This document shows, in pieces, positions 23,790 to 30,733 of a DNA stretch of 42,505 nucleotides (within the stretch, counting starts at the first letter, position 1; every line of letters starts with the position of its first letter). Under the pieces are notes generated by a model. The model was given only the letters and a program-made list of their open reading frames with translations. It searched no databases and had not been told where the DNA came from. Source of the stretch: Anaerolineales bacterium UBA5797 (GTDB lineage Bacteria > Chloroflexota > Anaerolineae > Anaerolineales > Villigracilaceae); the NCBI GenBank assembly GCA_002418205.1, contig DIDP01000057.1, positions 1-42,505 on the forward strand. Direction: 5' to 3'. The translations under genes and the position numbers were made by a program.

Positions 23790-25220
23790 ATGAACAACGT
23801 CAGGCCACACTTAACGTTATTGACTGAGCAACAAAAGCAGGATGTCCATCAACATGTCTTGAAGGTCCTCTCGACCACCGGCGTGCGCGTGGACTCGCCG
23901 TCCGCGTTGGAGATGCTGAAGAAAAGAGTCGGCAGTTCGATGGTCGAGGAAAGAACCGTGCGGATCCCGAAGGAGTTGATCGAGTGGGCGATAAACGTCG
24001 CGCCGAAACGAATCCAAATCCATGACCGGAGAGGGAATCCGCAGTTCCAGATCGGAGAGGCGGAGGACCGCATCCGTTTTGGGATCGGCGTGACGGCCTT
24101 GTATTATCAGGAGCCGGAGACCGACACGCCGGTTTTGTTTCAGCGCAAACACATGCAGGATATGGTGCGGCTCGGGAACAATCTGCCGCATTACGACATG
24201 GTCTCGACGGTGGGCATCGTGCGTGATGTGCCCGAACATCTGACAGATGTATTTGGAAGCCTCGAGCATTTCGCGAACGGGATCAAGCCGATGGTGCTGC
24301 TCGTCTCCGACGAGCACAAGTTCGACGACGTGATGCGCATGTTCGAACTGTTGCACGGTGACCTCGGCGACAAACCGTTCATCATCCCTTACTTCAACCC
24401 CATCTCGCCCCTGGTGATGAACGAAGGCACGGTGGATAAAATGAAGACCGCCATCGAGCGCGGTTTGCCGGTCATCATCTCGAATTACAGCATGTCCGGC
24501 GCGACCACGCCCATCACGCCCGCAGGGACAGTTGCCGTATTGCTTTCCGAATTGCTCGCCGGTCTGGTGATCGGACAGTTGTTCAAGGAAGGCGCGCCGA
24601 TGTTCCTTGGCATGCTGCCCGTCTACTTCGACATGAAAACGTTGATGAACTTTTATGACCCGCAATCCATCCTTGCCAACCTTGCCTGCGCGGAGATGAT
24701 GGAGTTCTACAACCTGCCGCATTGCGGGACGTCGGGCAGCGGGACAGGCTGGGGCATGGACCTGCTCGCCGCGGAGACGTATTGGATGAACACCCTCACG
24801 TTCGCTCTGACGAAGGGCGGGCTGGCTCCGTTTGTGGGCGATACGCTTGGCTCCAAAGCGATTTCGCCGTTGACCTTCATCTATTGTCATGAGATCATCG
24901 ACCAGGCACTGCGCTTCGCGGACGGCTTCCAACTCGACGAGGCGCACGTGGGCTTGAACGAGATCCATGATGTGGGACCCGGCAAGAGTTATATCTCCGC
25001 GCCGACCACGCTCAAGAAATACAGATCGGGGTACTACGTCAACCCCATCTTCCCGCGCTGGAGCATGGAGAAATGGATCGATGCCGGTCAGCCGCACGCA
25101 CAAAAGTGGCTGCGGGAGTATTCGATCGAATTTCTGAAGGACCTGCCTGCCCCGGAAGACCACGAGGAGTTGATGAGGAAGGGCGAGGAGTTTATTAAGA
25201 ATTTGGATCGGTCATCTTGA
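23790..25220 (+). CDS. Trimethylamine methyltransferase (MttB) superfamily protein, non-pyrrolysine
   Basis: TIM-barrel methyltransferase of the MttB/MtgB family, which transfer methyl groups from quaternary or tertiary amines such as glycine betaine, carnitine or proline betaine to a corrinoid protein. Family segments include HVLKVLSTTGVRVDSPSALE near the N-terminus, MVSTVGIVRDVPEHL, IIPYFNPISPLVMN and GTSGSGTGWGMDLLAAETYW. The frame is uninterrupted at 476 residues, with no in-frame TAG, so it is not the pyrrolysine trimethylamine enzyme. No corrinoid protein or reductive activase lies nearby; those partners would be elsewhere. AAGGAGA precedes the ATG. It follows the lipoprotein hydrolase closely. 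The substrate is not known. Confidence 0.9.
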   Translation: MNNVRPHLTLLTEQQKQDVHQHVLKVLSTTGVRVDSPSALEMLKKRVGSSMVEERTVRIPKELIEWAINVAPKRIQIHDRRGNPQFQIGEAEDRIRFGIGVTALYYQEPETDTPVLFQRKHMQDMVRLGNNLPHYDMVSTVGIVRDVPEHLTDVFGSLEHFANGIKPMVLLVSDEHKFDDVMRMFELLHGDLGDKPFIIPYFNPISPLVMNEGTVDKMKTAIERGLPVIISNYSMSGATTPITPAGTVAVLLSELLAGLVIGQLFKEGAPMFLGMLPVYFDMKTLMNFYDPQSILANLACAEMMEFYNLPHCGTSGSGTGWGMDLLAAETYWMNTLTFALTKGGLAPFVGDTLGSKAISPLTFIYCHEIIDQALRFADGFQLDEAHVGLNEIHDVGPGKSYISAPTTLKKYRSGYYVNPIFPRWSMEKWIDAGQPHAQKWLREYSIEFLKDLPAPEDHEELMRKGEEFIKNLDRSS

Positions 25221-25281
25221 CGCCTCTCCACCCAGGTGATAGACTCATTCCATCTTATTCTTCGAAAGGAGGCACGAAAAA

Positions 25282-25344
25282 ATGAAATCCATCCTGTCTG
25301 CCACAGATTGTGTCTTGAGCGCGCCTCCTGAAGGTGAAGTGTAA
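25282..25344 (+). CDS. Possible 20-residue leader peptide
   Basis: ATG-initiated 20-codon frame ending in TAA: MKSILSATDCVLSAPPEGEV. It has the strongest Shine-Dalgarno in its area (AAAGGAGG, 9 nt upstream). No run of a single amino acid is seen, so if it is a leader peptide its cue is not amino-acid starvation in an obvious way. It is followed 30 nt later by an intrinsic terminator and then by the RIO kinase gene. It could instead be an independent small protein gene. Confidence 0.4.
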   Translation: MKSILSATDCVLSAPPEGEV

Positions 25345-25373
25345 TCGCGGATCTTCCGTTCGATTGACCTGCC

Positions 25374-25408
25374 ACCGCAGAGGCGAGCCGCCCTGCGGTT
25401 TTTCTTTT
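25374..25408 (+). terminator. Intrinsic terminator upstream of the RIO kinase
   Basis: ACCGCAG (25374-25380) and CTGCGGT (25393-25399) form a 7-bp stem with a 12-nt loop that can itself pair in part, followed by TTTTTCTTTT. It lies between the small leader frame and the RIO kinase gene, 33 nt before the latter's ATG. Confidence 0.75.
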
Positions 25409-25440
25409 AACTTCCCAGCACAAAACAAGGTACTCTCACA

Positions 25441-26460
25441 ATGACCAAGAATCAACTTTTACAATATTTCGAAGAACTCGACGACCTCGATGAAGGGACG
25501 TTGTCGCCTCCAAAGCGGATGACGCGCAAGCGCGAATCGAAAAAGATCGAGGCCGATGCCCAGCTGTTTGTCCGCGCCCAGGAACTCTCGCGCGAATTCA
25601 AGTTCACCTATAAAGCCGCCCGCTTCGAAGAAGCCTGGCTGTTGGGTTCATTGGTCGAGATCGCCGAACATCAATGGATCAGCGATGTGCTCCGCAAGGT
25701 CAAGGCTGGCAAGGAAGCCTCGGTTTACCTGTGCAGGTCCGGGTCCGCGGTCGAGGCGCCACTGGTCGCGGCAAAGATCTATCGTCCGCGCACATTGCGG
25801 AATCTCAGGAACGATCATCAATATCGCTCCGGGCGTGCCGACCTCGACGCGGGCGGCAACATCATCCACAACGATGGCGACCTGCACGCGATGAGGAAGC
25901 GCACGAACTACGGCGAGGAACTGCGTCACCAATCGTGGATCGCGTACGAATTCCAAACCCTGGAACTTTTACACGCCGGGGGCGCGGATGTCCCCAAGCC
26001 GTATGCGATGGAGAAGAACGCCATCCTGATGGAATATATCGGGGATCTGGACTTCGCGGCGCCGACTCTCAACTCGGTTTCCCTCGACAAGGATGAGGTG
26101 CGTCCGCTCTTTGAACGCGTCATTCGGAACATCGACCTGCTCCTGTCCAATGACCGGATCCACGGCGACTTGTCCGCGTACAACATCCTGTATTGGGATG
26201 GTGACATTACGCTGATCGATTTTCCACAGGTTGTCCCACCGGCGGCGAACCCCGCGGCGTGGAATATCTTCCTGCGCGATGTGACGCGTGTCTGTCAATA
26301 CTTCGGTTCACAAGGCGTGAAGGCAAATCCCCGCAAGCTGGCGAGCGAGCTGTGGACGTCGCACGGACACAAGATCATCCGGGAAGCCGATCCGCGCTAT
26401 CTCGATGCCGAAGATAAGAAGGATAGACGTCTTTGGGAACAGCAGGGAAGCGCCAAATAA
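25441..26460 (+). CDS. RIO-type atypical serine/threonine protein kinase
   Basis: RIO-family kinase. Family members in eukaryotes and archaea act in small-subunit ribosome maturation; the bacterial role is poorly known. An N-terminal charged region (about 20-90) includes a winged-helix-like part. The nucleotide loop is AGKEASVYLC (89-98), the ATP-contact Lys is in AAKIYRP (Lys112), and the RIO-specific flexible loop RPRTLRNLRNDHQYRSG follows. The catalytic loop is IHGDLSAYNILYW, with Asp243 and Asn248, and the metal-binding Asp260 is in TLIDFPQVV. This fits RIO1 more than RIO2. 339 residues. The ATG has only a weak AAGG upstream, behind an intrinsic terminator and leader frame. It ends at a 15-bp hairpin. 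Confidence 0.92.
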   Translation: MTKNQLLQYFEELDDLDEGTLSPPKRMTRKRESKKIEADAQLFVRAQELSREFKFTYKAARFEEAWLLGSLVEIAEHQWISDVLRKVKAGKEASVYLCRSGSAVEAPLVAAKIYRPRTLRNLRNDHQYRSGRADLDAGGNIIHNDGDLHAMRKRTNYGEELRHQSWIAYEFQTLELLHAGGADVPKPYAMEKNAILMEYIGDLDFAAPTLNSVSLDKDEVRPLFERVIRNIDLLLSNDRIHGDLSAYNILYWDGDITLIDFPQVVPPAANPAAWNIFLRDVTRVCQYFGSQGVKANPRKLASELWTSHGHKIIREADPRYLDAEDKKDRRLWEQQGSAK

Positions 26461-26463
26461 GAA

Positions 26464-26497
26464 ATTCAGCCGACAGGGATTTCCCTGTCGGCTGAAT
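26464..26497. terminator. Bidirectional hairpin terminator
   Basis: Perfect 15-bp stem, ATTCAGCCGACAGGG at 26464-26478 and its complement at 26483-26497, with a 4-nt loop, between the convergent RIO kinase and creatininase-family genes. ATTTTGTGTTATTTT follows on the plus strand. Confidence 0.85.
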
Positions 26498-26508
26498 CAC
26501 ATTTTGTG

Positions 26509-27666
26509 TTATTTTCCCCACAAACCATAGCCTGCTCTGCGACGTTTCTCGCGCCGTTCGTGTTGTTCGTGGATCTGCTCCACATGATCGATCTTTTCCT
26601 CGACCGCGGCCTCAAGCCACAGCCGACCCTTTTCCGCCGTCCCATGACTCCCGGCTCCGTACGACCCGGTCTTTGAATCATCATCCCAGGGCGGATTCGC
26701 CACGAGGGAGCCGCCTTCGATCCAATCCATGTAGTAATCCGGTGTGGAGATGAAGTCCGTCTCATCCACCGCACGCTCCATGTGACAGAGATCCGGACGA
26801 AGATGGAGCATGTACGAGGTCTCCAGTTCGCCCGCGTGTCCCATGCCGCCGATTGGTGAGGTGCGATATTTCTGTAACGCCTCCGCACCGATCTTCCCCG
26901 ATGTATGCAGCCAGGTCGTTGCGCAGAAGATCCGGCGATGACGTTCGCCTGCATATTTCACGATGTTGACCAGGAAGGATGTGTTGCCGCCGTGTCCGCT
27001 GATGAAATAAAAGCGGTCAAAGCCGCGCTGCACGAGCACATCAATGACCGCCAGCCAGAAATCCTCGAAGGCGCGCCCGCCTGCGTTCAGCGTCGCCGCG
27101 AACGATGCCCTATGTGTGCTGACCCCGTAGGGCATGACCGGCAAAGTGTAGCATCTGGTGGGCGCCTTGTGCGCCGTCCCTTTTGCGATGGCATCGATAA
27201 TGATCGTGTCTACCGAGAGGGGCAGGTGATAGCCATGTTGTTCGGTGTGCCCGATGGGGATCAGGATCACCTTGCCGCGTTCGGAATCGGGAGGGACGAA
27301 TGCGGTATCCTGTTTCTGTGCCTCATGGGGCAATGTAAGGAACGAAGCAGGATTCAAAGCTTGAAACGATTGCGGGTTGAGTCCTTGCGGCATCAGGCAG
27401 TGGACACGCGTAAACCCATCGTCGCGTAGGCTGTCCAGCAGGTTCGATAGGTATTGAAAGAAGATTGGTCCCGGGAGTTCGAGTCCGCTGCCGCGCCACC
27501 CAAAGGGAAAGGCTGGCAGGAGTCCGATGCGGGGCGGATCGCTCAATTGGCTGGCGAGCAGGCTGCGGTCGTAGTCCGAACCGAGCTGCAGGACGAGGGG
27601 TGTATCGCGCGGGAGTTCCGCAACCTTGTCCCAGGTCATCTCTTCATAAGGAAAGAAAGTTGTCAT
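26509..27666 (-). CDS. Creatininase-family amidohydrolase with an extra N-terminal half domain
   Basis: 385-residue member of the creatininase/MftE family of metal-dependent amidases. The catalytic half begins at VILIPIGHTEQHGYHLPLSVDT (about 133-154), with metal ligands Glu142, His144 and Asp153, followed by YFISGHGGNTSFLV (221-234) and GHAGELETS. The first 130 residues are extra: LLPAFPFGWRGSGLELPGP and the following GFTRVHCLMPQG run parallel to the fold's later motifs but lack metal ligands, so they look like a degenerate partial copy. The start at 27666 (MTTFFPYEEM) has AAGGAA upstream; an in-frame ATG at 27780 is rejected. The substrate is unknown. Confidence 0.87.
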   Translation of the reverse strand: MTTFFPYEEMTWDKVAELPRDTPLVLQLGSDYDRSLLASQLSDPPRIGLLPAFPFGWRGSGLELPGPIFFQYLSNLLDSLRDDGFTRVHCLMPQGLNPQSFQALNPASFLTLPHEAQKQDTAFVPPDSERGKVILIPIGHTEQHGYHLPLSVDTIIIDAIAKGTAHKAPTRCYTLPVMPYGVSTHRASFAATLNAGGRAFEDFWLAVIDVLVQRGFDRFYFISGHGGNTSFLVNIVKYAGERHRRIFCATTWLHTSGKIGAEALQKYRTSPIGGMGHAGELETSYMLHLRPDLCHMERAVDETDFISTPDYYMDWIEGGSLVANPPWDDDSKTGSYGAGSHGTAEKGRLWLEAAVEEKIDHVEQIHEQHERREKRRRAGYGLWGK

Positions 27667-27815
27667 GAGGGTTCCTTTTGGTGTTTCTTTGATTTGCGTA
27701 TAGTCACTATAGTGTTCAGTTTCTAAACGAATTATTGTATGAAACAACCCGAAGTATAACCAACCTGCATGCCTCTGCAAGATGCGATCAGGTCATATTG
27801 GATTGGAGCGATTCC

Positions 27816-27845
27816 TTTACCTTTTCCCAAAAAATATTGTAAAAT
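27816..27845 (+). promoter_or_regulatory. Candidate promoter of the peptide-importer leader
   Basis: TTTACC at 27816-27821 and TAAAAT at 27840-27845 with an 18-nt spacer. The start site would lie about 140 nt before the substrate-binding protein gene. Confidence 0.4.
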
Positions 27846-27952
27846 CAAAGTGAATGGACCACGCTGAATGGATCAACACTGAAGACCAATCCACTGCTAT
27901 CGGTGTTCGGACTGCATTGTGGCTCTGAAGGCTATGATGCAGTTTTTGTTTT
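27846..27952 (+). ncRNA. Candidate structured leader RNA / attenuator
   Basis: About 107 nt between the promoter and a run TTTTTGTTTT. AACACTG (27875-27881) can pair with CGGTGTT (27901-27907), with one wobble. ACTGCAT (27911-27917) pairs with ATGCAGT (27937-27943) directly before the U-run, forming a terminator-like hairpin. TGGAT (27869-27873) could alternatively pair with ATCCA (27889-27893), competing with the first stem. TGAATGGA occurs twice (27851-27858, 27865-27872). No known riboswitch consensus or T-box was recognised. Confidence 0.35.
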
Positions 27953-27994
27953 AAGTGCGCTGGCACACAACCCAACTGCTTAAGGAGGAGCATG

Positions 27995-29632
27995 ATGAAA
28001 GTCAAGTACGCGTTCGTTGTTGTCGTGACCATGTTTGCCCTGCTGTTGTCCGCTTGTGCAGGGCTTGGTCAATCCGAGCCGGTGGTGATGCGCATCGGAT
28101 ATGCCGGGAGCCCGGATACGCTGAACCCGGGTGCGGCTGTGTTGGCGGAATCGTACACCATGTTCGAACTGGTCTACGATACGATGTACGATCTGCAACT
28201 CGATGGCTCGTTCAAGTTAAGTCTTGCAGAGAGTGTGGATGTATCGGACGATGGGTTGGTGTACACCTATAAGATCCGCGACGGTGTCAAGTTCCATGAT
28301 GGCGAACCGCTGACCGCCGAGGATGTGGCGTATTCCTATCTGCTCTACCAGAACACGGAAGGCTACCCGTGGATGGGGGACTACACCTATTACTTCGAGA
28401 ACATCGAGGCGACCGATAACAATGAGGTCGTCATCACGCTTTCCGAAGCCATTCCGAACATCGATGCACAACTGGTCTTTCTGTATGTTCTGCCGAAGCA
28501 TATCTGGGAGAACGAGGACCCGGTCGAGTTCGAGAATACAGCCATGATCGGCAGCGGACCGTTCAAGATGGTCGAATACAAACAGAACGAGTTCGTGCAT
28601 CTCGCGAAGAACGAGGAGTATCACGGCGATGTCCCCAAGATCGATGAAGTGGTCTTCCAGACCTTCGAGAATCAGGATGCGCTTGTCCAGGCGATCAAGA
28701 CCGGGCAGGTGGATATGATCACCGAAATGCCCAACACCGCCGTGGCAACTTTACGCGAAGATCCGAACGTGGAGGTGGTGACCGGTGCCCCGTTCTCGCC
28801 GGGCGTAACGGACATCATCTTCAACCAGGTCTCCCCTGAAAACTGCCCGCCCGATGACGGCTTATGCACGGGTCATCCTGCCTTGCTGGACCGCAATGTC
28901 CGTCTGGCGCTGGCGCACGCGACCGACAAGCAGAAGATCATCGATGTTGTTCTGCTGGGTCTGGGCACACCCGGAACCACCCTGATCCCGGATGGACTTG
29001 GTTTCTGGTACAACACGGACATCAAGGATTATGCCTATGATGTGGCCGAGGCGAACCGGATCCTCGACGATGCCGGATACCTGGATGCCGATGGTGATGG
29101 CGTCCGCGACATGCCGGACGGATCACGCTCCCTGACCTTCCGCATCAACTGGCCCAGCGACAGCATCGATGCGCCGCGCATGGCAGAACTGCTCAGCGAG
29201 ATGTGGGGGCAGGTCGGTGTGGAGCTGGAGGCGCAGGCGATGGATCCCGATGCGTTGACCGCGGCTTGCTGCCCGGCGTTCGATTTCGATATCATGATCT
29301 GGGGCTGGGGGTCTGACCCCGACCCGAACCTGCTGTTGAGCGTGATGACCACGGACGAGATCCCGACCGGAAGCAGCGAGACCGGCTACTCGAATCCCGA
29401 ATACGACGAACTGTACTACCAGCAGGCTGCCGAACTCGATCTGCAAACGCGCAAGGACCTGGTTTGGCAGATGCAGCAGATCGTTTTCGACGATGCAGTG
29501 TATATCATTCCGTTCTATGCCCAGAACGTCCAGGCATTCCGCAAGGACCGCTTCACGGGCTGGATCCTCGACCAGCCAAAGGTTGAGTTGTCCGACCCCA
29601 CTTCGCTCGTTTACGTGGAACCGGTTCAATAA
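27995..29632 (+). CDS. Peptide/nickel-type ABC transporter substrate-binding lipoprotein
   Basis: Extracytoplasmic solute-binding protein of the DppA/OppA family (SBP_bac_5). The signal peptide ends at LLLSAC, a lipobox anchoring the protein to the membrane. The mature part has the family pattern: LVYDTMYDLQLDGSFKLSLAES near the start, KIRDGVKFHDGEPLTAEDVAYS (the diagnostic motif), NVRLALAHATDKQKIIDVV and the late Asp-rich SYTD-like region. 546 residues, typical. Two ATGs adjoin (27992 and 27995); the second sits 6 nt from TAAGGAGG and is preferred. First gene of a five-gene unit with two permease domains and two ATPases. Ligand is uncertain: dipeptides, oligopeptides, nickel or glycosides are possible. 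Confidence 0.93.
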   Translation: MKVKYAFVVVVTMFALLLSACAGLGQSEPVVMRIGYAGSPDTLNPGAAVLAESYTMFELVYDTMYDLQLDGSFKLSLAESVDVSDDGLVYTYKIRDGVKFHDGEPLTAEDVAYSYLLYQNTEGYPWMGDYTYYFENIEATDNNEVVITLSEAIPNIDAQLVFLYVLPKHIWENEDPVEFENTAMIGSGPFKMVEYKQNEFVHLAKNEEYHGDVPKIDEVVFQTFENQDALVQAIKTGQVDMITEMPNTAVATLREDPNVEVVTGAPFSPGVTDIIFNQVSPENCPPDDGLCTGHPALLDRNVRLALAHATDKQKIIDVVLLGLGTPGTTLIPDGLGFWYNTDIKDYAYDVAEANRILDDAGYLDADGDGVRDMPDGSRSLTFRINWPSDSIDAPRMAELLSEMWGQVGVELEAQAMDPDALTAACCPAFDFDIMIWGWGSDPDPNLLLSVMTTDEIPTGSSETGYSNPEYDELYYQQAAELDLQTRKDLVWQMQQIVFDDAVYIIPFYAQNVQAFRKDRFTGWILDQPKVELSDPTSLVYVEPVQ

Positions 29633-29647
29633 CCGAACCTTGTAATC

Positions 29648-29686
29648 AGAGGGGCGGTGGAATCCTTGCGCCGCCCCTCTTCTTTT
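29648..29686 (+). terminator. Intra-operon terminator between the binding protein and permease genes
   Basis: AGAGGGGCGG (29648-29657) and CCGCCCCTCT (29671-29680) form a perfect 10-bp stem followed by TTCTTTT. Partial termination here would yield more binding protein than permease, as is usual for ABC importers. Confidence 0.75.
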
Positions 29687-29701
29687 GCGAAGGAGCGCTC
29701 T

Positions 29702-30730
29702 TTGAGTCGTTATCGCTTTTTGTTGAAAAAGATCGCCTGGTCGGTCTTTACGATCTTTTTTGTACTCATTCTGAATTTTTTTCTGTTCCGTGTTCTTCCC
29801 GGTGACCCGGCGCGTGCGGGCGTGAAAGACCCGCGCATGAAGAAGGAGGCGGTCGAGGCGATCCGCGTCCGTTTTGGGTTGGACAAACCCGTCATCAACT
29901 GCTTTCAATCACTCAACCCCATCGAACTGGGGGATTGCGCGGTCAACCCGTTCGATACCCAGTTCTTCATCTACCTGCGCAACCTGACCCGGGGGGAGTT
30001 TGGCATCAGTTTCCATACGAACCGCCCGGTCTCTGACGTTTTGCTCGAACGGTTGTGGAACACGATCCTGCTCATCGGCGCCGGCCAGATCCTTTCGATC
30101 ATTGTCGGGATCGCCTTCGGCGTCTTTGCCGCCTGGAAGGCGCGTACGACCATCGACTACAGCGCGCTCATCACCGGACTGGTGGCATGGAGCCTGCCCA
30201 CGTTCTGGCTGGGGATCATCCTGTTGTTCTGGGGGAGCAATAACGGATTCCCGATCGGCGGCAAGGCAACGCCGGGGACCAGTTCCTATCCGTTCTTGTA
30301 TCAGGCAGGGGATGTCTTCAAGCACATGCTCCTGCCGACGTTGACGTACACGATCGTCTTCATGGGCGAATATATGCTTGTGATGCGCTCCAGCCTGCTG
30401 GACGTGCTGGCGGAAGATTACATCCTGACTGCCAAGGCAAAGGGACTCAGCACCTTCCAGATCCTCAAGGACCATGCGCTCAAGAACGCCATGCTGCCCA
30501 TCGTGACGATCATCGCCATCAACCTGGGGTTCACGGTGGCGGGCGCGATCCAGATCGAAGCGGTCTTTTCGTGGCCCGGTCTGGGCGGGGCGATCTTCGA
30601 AGCGGTCAACCGGCGGGATTATCCTGTGCTGCAGGGCGCGTTCCTGTTGATCGCGGTCAGTGTGATCATCGCCAACCTGATCGCCGACCTGACCTATTCC
30701 TATCTCGACCCGCGGGTGCATTCGGAGTAG
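29702..30730 (+). CDS. Peptide-type ABC transporter permease (DppB-like)
   Basis: First integral membrane subunit of the importer. N-terminal helix (SVFTIFFVLILNFFLFRVLPGDP) with the family RVLPGDPAR motif, then a periplasmic region and five further helices. The cytoplasmic coupling loop is SSLLDVLAEDYILTAKAKGLS, with the conserved Ala-Gly pattern of binding-protein-dependent permeases. The start TTG at 29702 is chosen because AAGGAG lies 6 nt upstream. A GTG start at 29657 would fall inside the terminator hairpin. 343 residues, normal length. The next gene begins 3 nt after its stop. Confidence 0.93.
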   Translation: MSRYRFLLKKIAWSVFTIFFVLILNFFLFRVLPGDPARAGVKDPRMKKEAVEAIRVRFGLDKPVINCFQSLNPIELGDCAVNPFDTQFFIYLRNLTRGEFGISFHTNRPVSDVLLERLWNTILLIGAGQILSIIVGIAFGVFAAWKARTTIDYSALITGLVAWSLPTFWLGIILLFWGSNNGFPIGGKATPGTSSYPFLYQAGDVFKHMLLPTLTYTIVFMGEYMLVMRSSLLDVLAEDYILTAKAKGLSTFQILKDHALKNAMLPIVTIIAINLGFTVAGAIQIEAVFSWPGLGGAIFEAVNRRDYPVLQGAFLLIAVSVIIANLIADLTYSYLDPRVHSE

Positions 30731-30733
30731 CTC

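Larger units (their letters stand above)
25267..25408 (+). promoter_or_regulatory. Candidate translation-coupled attenuator leader of the RIO kinase gene
   Basis: Ordered elements: a strong ribosome-binding site AAAGGAGG, a 20-codon reading frame (25282-25344), and a U-tract terminator (25374-25408). GCCTCCT (25323-25329) inside the small frame is complementary to AGGAGGC (25267-25273), and adjacent CG can also pair beyond one mismatch. Overlapping CGCCTC (25322-25327) is complementary to GAGGCG (25380-25385) at the end of the terminator's 5' arm. The same segment could thus either mask the ribosome-binding site or disrupt the terminator, the logic of an attenuator. This is inferred from complementarity only. 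Confidence 0.45.
27667..27994. other. 328-bp divergent intergenic region
   Basis: Separates the divergent creatininase and peptide-importer genes. The left part holds the creatininase gene's upstream region. The right part holds a promoter-like pair (27816-27845), a candidate structured RNA with a U-tract terminator (27846-27952) and the importer's TAAGGAGG ribosome-binding site (27981-27988). No protein gene is seen. Confidence 0.6.

Noticed and set aside
23817..25163. A 448-codon open frame antisense to the MttB-like gene.
   Set aside because: The sense frame matches a known family over its full length; the antisense one is His/Arg-rich shadow.
23790..25220. Pyrrolysine-containing MttB.
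   Set aside because: No in-frame TAG is present in the 476-codon frame, and no pyrrolysine biosynthesis genes are in the window.
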